Source: Turneriella parva DSM 21527 (lineage in GTDB: Bacteria > Spirochaetota > Leptospiria > Turneriellales > Turneriellaceae). Taken from it: a stretch of DNA of 64,000 nt. The DNA lies in the NCBI RefSeq assembly GCF_000266885.1, contig NC_018020.1, positions 2,790,001 through 2,854,000 of the forward strand, read 5' to 3'. Below the pieces are notes generated by a model, which searched no databases, was not told the DNA's origin, and worked only from the letters and a program-made list of their open reading frames with translations. Positions 27,549 through 35,547 of this stretch are shown piece after piece (position 1 is the stretch's first letter; every line of letters starts with the position of its first letter). The translations under genes were made by a program, and so were the position numbers.

Positions 27549-28466
27549 TCAGCCGTTCTTAAGCATCGCGGGTTTCTTTACAAAGGCGAAAACGACATAA
27601 CCCATCGACAGTAGCATCAGAATGATTGAAATAAACTGTGCCTGCGAAACGCCAAAGACGTCGCGCGGGTTCAGGCGTATAAACTCGATCGAGAAGCGAA
27701 ACAGCGCGTGCAAAAAGAGATAGAGAAAGAATTTCGCGCCGAGAGGCCAGTCCTTTTTGCGCACGGACCAGAGAAACACAAAGCAGAGAAACGAAAATGC
27801 GCTCTCAAAAAACGGGGTGTTGATCGCGGTTGCGAGTGGGTTGCCGTCGCTGTGTTTCATGAGCCATTCAGACCAGCTTGCAGCACCATTCGGGAAACTC
27901 ATGCAAAACGGAGCTGGCCAGTTCATTGTGCAAAGCCCACCGTAGCAGCCGTCGCCCGAAAAGATGCAGCCGGCCCGGCCGAAAACGTAACCGAGCGCCA
28001 GCATCGGTGCCAGCAGATCGATACCGAACAGAATATTTACCTTGTTTCGGCGCAGAATGTAGATGATGAGACTGCTCGCGAGAATAAAACCACCGTACCA
28101 GGTAAGGCCTGCGCCCGAAAACAGGTGCGACATGAGCGTGCCCTGCATGAACTCGGGTGTATTGCGGATTTCAATTACATATGCAATTTTTGCGCCGACG
28201 ATGCCGCCGACGACACCTGCGAGCAGAATATAGTCGCCGAGCTGCACCTTGAGCCCCACACGCGGAAACTCGCGTTCGATCAGCAAGAAGGCCGAATAGA
28301 ACGCGAGCGCCATGGTAATACCGTAGGGCGAAACCTGCGCCCACGAAACGATGGTGCTCTTGAGCATACCTTCTTTATATGTGCAGGCGGCCAGTACGAG
28401 CGGCAGAAGATAGACGAGAAATTTGAGACGTTTAAGCATATGGCACTGCTGCGATGAAAAACGCAT
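27549..28466 (-). CDS. lgt: Prolipoprotein diacylglyceryl transferase, with N-terminal lipobox extension
   Basis: Lgt adds diacylglycerol to the lipobox Cys of prolipoproteins. The 305-residue protein has seven or so membrane segments and the family motifs WYGGFI, VFGRAGCIFSGDGCYG (the Lgt signature region) and FRFSIEFIR near the C-terminus. The start at 28466 is supported by an AAGGG box 7 nt upstream. This start gives about 33 residues ahead of the normal Lgt N-terminus, including FLVYLLPLVLAAC, which is a good lipobox with Cys28. An internal Met (28367) would give a conventional protein, but its GAAGG box is only 1-2 nt from the ATG. Confidence 0.9.
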   Translation of the reverse strand: MRFSSQQCHMLKRLKFLVYLLPLVLAACTYKEGMLKSTIVSWAQVSPYGITMALAFYSAFLLIEREFPRVGLKVQLGDYILLAGVVGGIVGAKIAYVIEIRNTPEFMQGTLMSHLFSGAGLTWYGGFILASSLIIYILRRNKVNILFGIDLLAPMLALGYVFGRAGCIFSGDGCYGGLCTMNWPAPFCMSFPNGAASWSEWLMKHSDGNPLATAINTPFFESAFSFLCFVFLWSVRKKDWPLGAKFFLYLFLHALFRFSIEFIRLNPRDVFGVSQAQFISIILMLLSMGYVVFAFVKKPAMLKNG

Positions 28467-28481
28467 CGTCAATCCCTTAGG

Positions 28482-28514
28482 GTCGCGTCGAATTTGACTT
28501 TACGTCGAGGCGAC
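28482..28514. promoter_or_regulatory. Inverted repeat between divergent lgt and EI24-like genes
   Basis: GTCGCGTCGA (28482-28491) and TCGAGGCGAC (28505-28514) are complementary at 9 of 10 positions, separated by 13 nt that contain TTGACT. The site sits in the 68-nt divergent promoter region of lgt and the EI24-like gene. It may be an operator or simply a chance palindrome; no regulator is identified. Confidence 0.35.
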
Positions 28515-28534
28515 CGATTACTTTTCCTGAGTGC

Positions 28535-29272
28535 ATGTTTGCACGCATTGCACGGGGCTTCAGCGCTCCGCTCAGTAGTTTCGGCTACATGTCTGACAAC
28601 AAACTCTGGGGTTTCGCTGTAATTCCCCTGTTGCTCACACTCGCCATTGTGGTTGCGATGGCTTTTTTCGTCTGGGTCTATCTGCTGGGTTACATCTCAG
28701 ATAAACTCGCCTTCGACGTGAGCGACTGGCCGCAATTCTTGCAATTTCTCATAGCAGGATTACAATTCGTCATGAAACTCGTGATCATCTATTTCTTTTT
28801 CACTTTTCTGCTGCGGGTCTTTATGGCGTTATTCTCAATTATTGTGATTCCGTTTTTGTCTCCGCTGGTCGAAAAAATTCTCGCGAAAGAGGGTGTTACC
28901 ACCATCAAAATCAGCAACCTTGAACTCATCGGTTTCATCTTCTCGTCGATAGTGTATAACGTGAAAATTCTCGTGGTGCAGTCGATATTCGCGCTTCTGC
29001 TGCTTTTTACCGGGCCCTTGCAGCCGATACTCAACTTTTTTACGTCGAGCTATTTTGTCGGCCGCTCATATTTCGACTATGTCTTTGAGATGCTCGGTAA
29101 ACCGCGTGAATTTGGTGAAATGGCGAAAGGTTACCGGGCGATTTCGGTTGGCGTCGGTATGTTCTCGCATGTATTTCTTTTTGTGCCGATAGTCGGCGCT
29201 GTGTTCACCCCGATCTTGTGTGTGGTTGCCGCGACGCGCATTTTCGCAGAAAGCTCAAAGCAGCAAAGGTGA
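28535..29272 (+). CDS. EI24/CysZ-domain membrane protein
   Basis: A 245-residue protein with four long membrane regions, matching the EI24 domain plan (PF07264): N-terminal FSAPLSSFGYMSDNKLWGFAVIPLLLT, a second long hydrophobic hairpin, and the C-terminal FVGRSYFDYVFEMLGKPREF followed by GVGMFSHVFLFVPIVGAVFTPI. CysZ in this family carries sulfate; other members have no known role, and cysK is 9 kb away, so sulfate transport cannot be claimed. It overlaps the next gene by 4 nt (GTGA). Confidence 0.8.
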   Translation: MFARIARGFSAPLSSFGYMSDNKLWGFAVIPLLLTLAIVVAMAFFVWVYLLGYISDKLAFDVSDWPQFLQFLIAGLQFVMKLVIIYFFFTFLLRVFMALFSIIVIPFLSPLVEKILAKEGVTTIKISNLELIGFIFSSIVYNVKILVVQSIFALLLLFTGPLQPILNFFTSSYFVGRSYFDYVFEMLGKPREFGEMAKGYRAISVGVGMFSHVFLFVPIVGAVFTPILCVVAATRIFAESSKQQR

Positions 29273-30819
29273 CGAAACAAAGTCTCGCTCTAATCTGCTT
29301 TCTCGCTGTGTCGCTGACGGCCCGGCTTGAGGCAAAGCTGCACCTGTTTCTGGACGAACGGTTGCGCGGCAGCGTGCATGAAAAAGTACTCTACAAGTTT
29401 ATTCCGCTGACGAGTGCGCAAGAAGTTGACCTCGTCTATGTCTCAGATTTTCTGCAGGTTGGCAACGCAGCGAAGGCTGCTTCGAAACTGGGTGAATCTG
29501 ACCGTGGTATCTATCTGGGCGCAGACCGCTGGCCGGGCGATTCTGACATCGGCAAATTGATTAAGTCTCCCGAATGGTTCACCATGCTCGGCAAAATCTC
29601 GTTTATGGTCGAGAACGACGCGCCCGAATATGCCGCAATGCCGAGAGGGCTTTACCCGCGCGGCGAACTTTGGCGCAAGTTCGCACAGCTGACCGGCGTT
29701 GACTATGCGGGCAACCTGAACCTGCATTTTCTCGAGGCGCGGCCGGTCAGCCTCGAAAAGGGAAAATGGCAGCGGGCGGTGTGTGTCGCCTCGGCGATGT
29801 CTGCAGATGGCGCAAAGACCAAAAGCCCGCTGGAATGGGGTGTATCCTCATTGAAGCTGAATTTTCGCGACACAAAACAACTCGCATACCTGGGCCAGCA
29901 TGTCTGTATTGACGCACCGGGTGGCCATACGCTTGCCGAGCTGCGCATCGCGCGAACCGATGTCGCTCTCAGCGCAGACGACGGGCGCTTTTCAGTCTGG
30001 AACGAGGCGCAGCCGCTGCGCGTGACGCTCAGCAGCGATCGGCTCATTACCGCGCCGCTGCACCTGAAGCTCGTGCCGCAGAGCCTAAGTGAGCCGGTTG
30101 ATTTCTTTTTTCAGGGCGACAGAATCGACTGCGACAAGGCTTCGCGGTGCAGGCCGGCTGCGGCTAACTTTCTCTTACCGCAGCCGAAAGAACTGACCGC
30201 GCACCATGAACTCGCGATTCGCTCTTCGGGTACGGCCTATTTTCGGGGCACGCTGCAGCTACTGGCCGGTTCAATCGAGGTGGCTAAAAGTGAGGTGCGT
30301 TTCACGCAGCACAGCTGGCTCGCCGAAACGCTCTATGCCCTCTCTCACCCGTCTGAATACCAGGGCTTGTTTCTGTTGCTCATCGCGGCGGTCATCGCCC
30401 TCATCGCCTTGATTTGGCTTCTGCTGCACCAGATTGGTCGCCTGCGCGCCAGAAAACTCGCGCGCGAAAATATGCCGCCGGCAAGGCAGACGAGCGCATC
30501 GCTCACGATTCGGCACGGCGCGCGGCTGCACCTGACCGCCGTCGATAATCCGTTTGGCTGCGAACTCGTCGATTTCGGCGGCATTGTGGATATAGAACTA
30601 GCTGAGGCGGGTTTTTCAGTGCGCCATGGCAATGGCGCAGGCGGCACTTGGCCGTTGGGGCAGGTGAAGTACCGGTTGCCCGATGGCTACGAGATTCAGC
30701 TGCGGCCGCTCGCTGACGGCAACTATCTGCTTGAGGTGTTTCTGCTCAGCGGAAAGGATTCGTCACCGACATCTGCGAAATCTTCACAAAATCCGCAGAC
30801 TGCGCTTCGCGGCGCGTAA
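29269..30819 (+). CDS. Exported single-pass membrane protein of unknown function
   Basis: I do not recognise this 516-residue protein. A signal peptide (residues 1 to about 22, SLALICFLAVSLTARLEA) is followed by a periplasmic region of about 350 residues, one membrane segment (about 368-392, GLFLLLIAAVIALIALIWLLL), a basic stop-transfer (GRLRARKLARE) and a cytoplasmic beta-rich domain of about 120 residues. The layout is that of a membrane protein coupling outside and inside. The GTG start overlaps the EI24-like stop. Its 3' end overlaps the convergent minus-strand gene by 74 nt. Confidence 0.72.
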   Translation: MTKQSLALICFLAVSLTARLEAKLHLFLDERLRGSVHEKVLYKFIPLTSAQEVDLVYVSDFLQVGNAAKAASKLGESDRGIYLGADRWPGDSDIGKLIKSPEWFTMLGKISFMVENDAPEYAAMPRGLYPRGELWRKFAQLTGVDYAGNLNLHFLEARPVSLEKGKWQRAVCVASAMSADGAKTKSPLEWGVSSLKLNFRDTKQLAYLGQHVCIDAPGGHTLAELRIARTDVALSADDGRFSVWNEAQPLRVTLSSDRLITAPLHLKLVPQSLSEPVDFFFQGDRIDCDKASRCRPAAANFLLPQPKELTAHHELAIRSSGTAYFRGTLQLLAGSIEVAKSEVRFTQHSWLAETLYALSHPSEYQGLFLLLIAAVIALIALIWLLLHQIGRLRARKLARENMPPARQTSASLTIRHGARLHLTAVDNPFGCELVDFGGIVDIELAEAGFSVRHGNGAGGTWPLGQVKYRLPDGYEIQLRPLADGNYLLEVFLLSGKDSSPTSAKSSQNPQTALRGA

Positions 30820-31834
30820 TGTTTTTCACGCAGGCAAACGCCTCGGCGTCGGCTGCGTCGACCGCCATTATGCGAGAGGCGCTGCCTTTTTGTTCGGCCA
30901 GAAACGCGTCGAGCGCCTGGCAAAAGTTTCCCTTATCGGGTGAGGTTACGTATGCCCTGAAGGTGCGAAAGTTCATAATGCGCGCCGTTTGATAGAATGA
31001 TGACTCGGTATGCGCGTCTGCGTCGATGAGTGTGAGCTCGCGCTCGCCGTTTTTTTCTTTCATCGCCGCGAAAAGAGCGCGCAGCGCCGGCACGTTCTTG
31101 CAGAACCGCGAACAGTAGAGCGGGCTGATACCCTGAACGCCCTCTTCATCGATGTCTTTGAGATATTCGTCGAGTTTTTCGGGTGTTAAGGCGTCGCTGA
31201 TCGTCAGCAGACTGCCGTCGGCAACTTCGATATTTTCGTCTTCGAGCGGCACGGCGAGGTAGACCTCTTCGCGGTACTCTTTCAGCTTTTCAGAAATCGC
31301 GGCGGTGTCGCTGCGCCCGAGCGTTACGCCAAAACTCAGCGGCACACCGAGAGTGCGCCACTTTACCAGGTCAGAGAGCGAGCGCAGGTTCTGTATGTAA
31401 AGTGCGACCTGGTGACCGACAACCGGGTTGCGTGGCCACAGGTCATTCGCGTTACGAACAAAAAGCTTGAAATAGACCACGCGCCGGCCAAACAGAGTCT
31501 TGTAGAGATACATACCATGCTGCGGTCGCAGGCGGTACGATTCGGTCTGCAAAACGAATGCATGTTTAAAAAGCACATCGAGAAATTTTGCGCGCTGTGC
31601 CCTGTCAAAATTTCCGCTGCAGGCAACCGTGGCAAGCGGGTGGCCCTTTTTTTTGACAATGACTGTCTCGCAGGCTTCTTCGGCCCAAAGCGCTTCAAGA
31701 TCGGCCACGGTTTCAGTGATCGCTTCTTGCAATCGGGCCGTTTCAGCACCCAGCGGCGAATCGACAGGTGCGATGGCAAGCATCGCAGCCGCGGCCAGAA
31801 AGCAGAAGGGGTGGCGCTTATTTATTGTTTTCAT
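30746..31834 (-). CDS. Exported YibQ-like (divergent polysaccharide deacetylase) protein, catalytic motifs altered
   Basis: A 362-residue protein with an N-terminal signal (MKTINKRHPFCFLAAAAMLAIAP). The C-terminal half has the order of elements of the YibQ/DUF610 divergent deacetylase family: VPLSFGVTLGR, a segment of the kind EVYLAVPLE, LTPEKLDEYL, then RALFAAMKEKNGERELTLIDADAHTESSF, and a final AFLAEQKGSASRIM. The family signature containing NNHMGS is replaced by QGISPLYCSRF, so the metal site is probably lost. The assignment is from pattern and uncertain. An ATG at 31858 is possible; 31834 gives the cleaner signal peptide. It overlaps its upstream neighbour by 17 nt. Confidence 0.65.
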   Translation of the reverse strand: MKTINKRHPFCFLAAAAMLAIAPVDSPLGAETARLQEAITETVADLEALWAEEACETVIVKKKGHPLATVACSGNFDRAQRAKFLDVLFKHAFVLQTESYRLRPQHGMYLYKTLFGRRVVYFKLFVRNANDLWPRNPVVGHQVALYIQNLRSLSDLVKWRTLGVPLSFGVTLGRSDTAAISEKLKEYREEVYLAVPLEDENIEVADGSLLTISDALTPEKLDEYLKDIDEEGVQGISPLYCSRFCKNVPALRALFAAMKEKNGERELTLIDADAHTESSFYQTARIMNFRTFRAYVTSPDKGNFCQALDAFLAEQKGSASRIMAVDAADAEAFACVKNITRREAQSADFVKISQMSVTNPFR

Positions 31835-32519
31835 CGGGTAGAATGTAATTCTCGTCATAGTTGATTTTTGCGGGTTCAGCTTTTGCAGGCTGTGTACCCA
31901 TGACTGCCTCAGGTGCGAGTACGGGCAGATTGCCAGGCATGTTCACGTAGTAGATGCGGGCCCAATCGGCAAGCGCATCGGCCTTGCTTTGGCTGCTGGC
32001 TGCCGGTGCACTGCCGCCTGTCGAAAGAGAATAAAAGGCATTATCGCAGTGGGTGCGCAGCTCGGCGTATTTTTCGGCAGGCACGACGCACGATACGACA
32101 ACCGGGCCCGCATCGGCGAGCACGATGCCGGTTTCATCACGATAGAGTTTGCCTTTCGATTTGAACTCCCACACCGACAGATGCAGGTCTTCACGGTATT
32201 TTGAATTGCGTTCGTCGACGAGGCGAACAAAGGTGAATTCACTCGCCAGCCTTGCCGCTTTCTGATTCACAATGGCAGAAAATTCGGATTTATCTTTGCC
32301 GACGAAACTGCGCACTTCGATGCGGGCATCGCGCCGGCGAAACTGCGTGATGACCCCGTTGCGCTTGACCGACTCGCGCAGGCGCCACGCTTCGGGAACA
32401 TCAAGTTCAAAACCGGCTTCGCCGTTCTTCGATTGCCACGTATAGGGCACCGCGTGCAGAGTCTGTGCCGCAAAGAGACATAAGGTGGTGGTTACGAGTA
32501 TGGCTCGCCAGGGGCGCAT
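31818..32519 (-). CDS. Exported protein of unknown function
   Basis: The 233-residue protein has a signal peptide (residues 1 to about 23, ILVTTTLCLFAAQTLHA). The segment after it, KNGEAGFELDVPEAWRLRES, is the kind of opening found in PsbP/DUF1795-type folds, with a following mixed beta region (about 25-165). A low-complexity Ser/Ala linker follows and a C-terminal tail rich in Pro, Ala and Asn. No catalytic motif is visible. It overlaps the YibQ-like gene and belongs to a minus-strand set of exported proteins. Confidence 0.65.
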   Translation of the reverse strand: MRPWRAILVTTTLCLFAAQTLHAVPYTWQSKNGEAGFELDVPEAWRLRESVKRNGVITQFRRRDARIEVRSFVGKDKSEFSAIVNQKAARLASEFTFVRLVDERNSKYREDLHLSVWEFKSKGKLYRDETGIVLADAGPVVVSCVVPAEKYAELRTHCDNAFYSLSTGGSAPAASSQSKADALADWARIYYVNMPGNLPVLAPEAVMGTQPAKAEPAKINYDENYILPDENNK

Positions 32520-32575
32520 CCCTTATATCATCGGCCGCGCGCGCGCCCGAATCAAATGAACCGATGAATTTTGCT

Positions 32576-32875
32576 TCAGCGCAGGTGCTTCAGCGAGTGC
32601 TCGCGCCGTTCAATGGTCTGCTCAATCGTGGCAGTCTCGTTTTGCGGTATACAGCCGGCAGCCGCACGGTTGGTACGCCGCGCCTCAAGGTTCTGGTAGA
32701 GTTCAAACCAGTCGTGCGACCGGTCTTCGCCGAGAAACTGCACGTTGGCGAGGTGCATCTTGTTTGAAGAGTAGCCCAGATCAAGATCGCACGGCTGAAC
32801 GCTGAGCTTCGGTTTCGCGCAGCCGATTGCGAGCAGAGTAAGAATAACGAATATATGGGAAATCCGCACGTTCAT
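32576..32875 (-). CDS. Small lipoprotein
   Basis: A 99-residue lipoprotein with signal MNVRISHIFVILTLLAIGC and a lipobox AIGC (Cys19). The mature part is 80 residues, with two further Cys residues that could form a disulfide. No family is recognised. A GTG two codons upstream is an alternative start; the ATG at 32875 has a GAGAG stretch upstream. Confidence 0.65.
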   Translation of the reverse strand: MNVRISHIFVILTLLAIGCAKPKLSVQPCDLDLGYSSNKMHLANVQFLGEDRSHDWFELYQNLEARRTNRAAAGCIPQNETATIEQTIERREHSLKHLR

Positions 32876-32930
32876 CTTCACTCTCTATCGGCGCCGGGCT
32901 GTGGTGAATTGAGAGCCCGGCCGAATAAAG

Positions 32931-33596
32931 TCAGTCGTAGTTGTGCTTCAGCAGATCTTTGTAGGCACCCTTGAGGTCGGTTGTGTCTTCGACGGCGCCT
33001 TTCTGTGCATCCATGTTCCAGTTGAGCTTTTTCGTCCACGCATACGCTTTGGGCTTCGGAATCGGTTTAGAGCTGGGTATAACAATACCTTCGCCGGCGT
33101 TCACGTTGACGTCACTTTTGGTTGAGGTGTCGACGACGTTTACCTGACCTTCGTTCACGCAGAGCCACAGGTCGGCTTTATCTGATTTCTTCTTGCCGAA
33201 AGCAAAGTAGAATTCGGTGCCGCGAACCGCCGCAACCATCGTCTGCGCGCGAATTTGAAAAGTCTGTCCCGGTTGACGCTTGCCGACTTTTGAGAAAATA
33301 GAACCACTTTCGACGTCTATAGTGGTCGAAGCGCCCACAGCGCTCAGAATAATCTGTGAATCCGATTTGAGCTTCAGCGCAGCGCCCGATTTGAGGCTAA
33401 TAATGACTGTGCCTTTTTTGCCCGTACGGATTTTTTCGTTTTCTTTGACCAGAGCGCCGAGCGCGGCCTTTTGCCAGCTCTTACCGTCATGAATTTCGAC
33501 TTGTCCCGACACAAAGGTCAGTTTGCCTGCATCAGCGGCGAGGCTCAGAGTGCCGAATAAAGCCACGGCAGCGATGAATAGATTTTTTGACTGCAT
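32931..33596 (-). CDS. FecR-domain exported protein
   Basis: A 221-residue protein with a signal peptide (residues 1 to about 20, FIAAVALFGTLSLAADA) and a FecR domain: GKLTFVSGQVEIHDGKSWQ, VKENEKIRTGKKGTVIISL, ALKLKSDSQI, and QTMVAAVRGTEFYF. FecR domains of this kind are common in spirochaete periplasmic proteins, mostly with no tested function. A GGGGAG box on the minus strand sets the start at 33596 rather than 18 codons upstream. Lys-rich C-terminal tail. Confidence 0.82.
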   Translation of the reverse strand: MQSKNLFIAAVALFGTLSLAADAGKLTFVSGQVEIHDGKSWQKAALGALVKENEKIRTGKKGTVIISLKSGAALKLKSDSQIILSAVGASTTIDVESGSIFSKVGKRQPGQTFQIRAQTMVAAVRGTEFYFAFGKKKSDKADLWLCVNEGQVNVVDTSTKSDVNVNAGEGIVIPSSKPIPKPKAYAWTKKLNWNMDAQKGAVEDTTDLKGAYKDLLKHNYD

Positions 33597-33754
33597 AATA
33601 TCTCCCCTGGGGAATTTGATTACCCTGACAGCAGGCTCGGCCTGCACCACGTGAGGGCAATCACAATTTTGCCACGGTCGTTCTGGCTCATCTGTTTTTA
33701 GCTGCGAATGCTGAAAATCTGTTTACGTATTGAAAACGATCTGCATCCGAACGA

Positions 33755-34174
33755 ATGCTTCGCTGGCCTGTCTACAATATGTTTATTTTGCTGGCTCTGG
33801 CGTTCGTCGCCGCATGCGGCAGCAAACTTGTGCGCAAAGAAGAAGTGCAGCGCATTAGCAAAGACTACGAGGGCATCTATGTGGTCAAAGACCGCATCGA
33901 CGTTGGCAATTTTGACAGCCTGAACAAGGGCGCGCGCGTGAAAATCTTCTTCAAGACAGCCGGCGATTATGTCTCGGTATACGCATACCCTTATTCGCAG
34001 CCGCGCGAAGAAGCCAACGGCAAGAACATTCTGCAGATGTTCGAGGGTGATTTTCCCGACAAGAAGTTCAGCGAAGAGCTGCTGCGAAAGCGCATTGCCG
34101 ATCTGGTTGAAGAGCATACCGGCAAGCTGCCACCGGGTGAAGCGGCAAAACCCGCCGGCCGCCGCGGCCGTTAG
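33755..34174 (+). CDS. Small lipoprotein of unknown function
   Basis: A 139-residue protein with a lipoprotein signal (MFILLALAFVAAC; lipobox VAAC) and a basic, charged mature domain. No family is recognised. Met9 (33779) is an alternative start. It ends 4 nt before hom, so the two are likely cotranscribed. A minus-strand reading frame overlaps it completely, but the lipobox and codon pattern favour this strand. Confidence 0.7.
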   Translation: MLRWPVYNMFILLALAFVAACGSKLVRKEEVQRISKDYEGIYVVKDRIDVGNFDSLNKGARVKIFFKTAGDYVSVYAYPYSQPREEANGKNILQMFEGDFPDKKFSEELLRKRIADLVEEHTGKLPPGEAAKPAGRRGR

Positions 34175-34178
34175 AACC

Positions 34179-35423
34179 ATGCGCGTCGGAATCTTCGGTC
34201 TAGGTACGGTTGGTCAGGGTCTCTTGCAGATTCTGCGCGAGCGGCAGCCTGCGATAGAAGCTGTCGCGGTGGTCGACCGCAGCTATGCGCGAAAGGCAGA
34301 ACTTCTCGCCGGCATCAAGGCTTCGGATGACAAGAACTTGATTCTGAAAGACAAGAGTATCGACACGGTTGTCGAACTGATGGGTGGCATCGACGACGCC
34401 CTGTATGTGGTCCGCTCGGCCATCGAAAACGGCAAGAATGTCGTTACCGCAAATAAGGCGCTTCTGGCAGAACATGGTTACGCGCTGTTTCAATTTGCAT
34501 CCGAACACGGGCGCACCATCGCCTTCGAGGCAGCCATTGCGGGCGCGATACCAATTGTGCGCAATATTGAAACAATCTTTCGCCACGAGCGCATCACGCG
34601 CCTCATGGGCATCGTGAACGGCACCACGAACTACATTCTGACGCGCATGCGCAAAGACCACCTGAGCTATGGCGAAGTGCTCGAAGCTGCGCAGAAGCAG
34701 GGGCTCGCCGAGGCCGACCCGACGCTTGATGTCGGTGGTTACGATGCGCAGCAGAAACTCGCATTGCTCACTTCGCTGATCACCGGCGAATGGGTCGAAG
34801 CCAAGAATATTCCAGTGCGCGGCATAACTGAAATTTCAGCGCAAGACGTCGTTTGGGCTGAGCGGTTTCATAACCGCATTCGCCTCGTGGCGGAGTATAA
34901 TCTGATTCAGGGCCAGCATTATATGCATGTGACGCCGGCCCTCGTCGGCGAGCAGAACGTGCTCTATGACATCGAGTACGAGAATAATGCACTGCTGTTT
35001 CACGGCGAATATTCGGCAGAACATCTCTTCATGGGCAAAGGCGCGGGTAAGTTTCCGACTGCTTTTTCTGTCTATTCTGACCTGATTCAACTGCAGCTCG
35101 CCGCGGCGAGCCCGGTGCCGGTGCGCAAAATTGAAACCTATCTGCCGATCGCCAATATCGCCGACACTACGTCGGCGTTTTACCTGCGCCTCAGAGTCAA
35201 AGACCAGCCCGGCGTGCTCGCGGCGATCGCGCAGATTCTCGGCAACAACGCGCTTTCGATTGCGTCAGTGCATCAAGATCACTCCGCTGTCGCGGCCGGT
35301 GAAGTGGATATCGTGATACATACGCATGCACAGAAACGCTCCGGTTTTTATAAGGCACTCAAAGAAATTCATGCGCTAAAGAGTATTGTGCTGCACCATG
35401 TCTATTTGCCGGTGCTGGGCTGA
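34179..35423 (+). CDS. hom: Homoserine dehydrogenase
   Basis: Reduces aspartate semialdehyde to homoserine for Thr, Met and Ile synthesis. The 414 residues have the N-terminal Rossmann fold (VGIFGLGTVGQGL), the homoserine dehydrogenase core (NGKNVVTANKALLAEHG, IAGAIPIVRNIE, MGIVNGTTNYILTRM, GLAEADPTLDVGGYDAQQKL) and a C-terminal ACT domain (about 330-410, KDQPGVLAAIAQILG), which usually senses threonine. The frame is open upstream, but the ATG at 34179 gives the normal N-terminus. Confidence 0.96.
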   Translation: MRVGIFGLGTVGQGLLQILRERQPAIEAVAVVDRSYARKAELLAGIKASDDKNLILKDKSIDTVVELMGGIDDALYVVRSAIENGKNVVTANKALLAEHGYALFQFASEHGRTIAFEAAIAGAIPIVRNIETIFRHERITRLMGIVNGTTNYILTRMRKDHLSYGEVLEAAQKQGLAEADPTLDVGGYDAQQKLALLTSLITGEWVEAKNIPVRGITEISAQDVVWAERFHNRIRLVAEYNLIQGQHYMHVTPALVGEQNVLYDIEYENNALLFHGEYSAEHLFMGKGAGKFPTAFSVYSDLIQLQLAAASPVPVRKIETYLPIANIADTTSAFYLRLRVKDQPGVLAAIAQILGNNALSIASVHQDHSAVAAGEVDIVIHTHAQKRSGFYKALKEIHALKSIVLHHVYLPVLG

Positions 35424-35547
35424 TAGCCTGCTTTACCGAATCATTTGCCCGCAATCGGGTGCCCGTGGGTCTGAAACCCGGGTCTAGCCATTCGCCCAAT
35501 TGCATAAATCACTTGCGCGTCTCGTCTCGCATTGTAGATTTGCCGCT

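Noticed and set aside
33698-34180. A 160-codon reading frame on the minus strand opposite the small lipoprotein and hom start.
   Set aside because: The plus strand has a lipobox protein and a close link to hom, whereas the minus frame has no recognisable feature.
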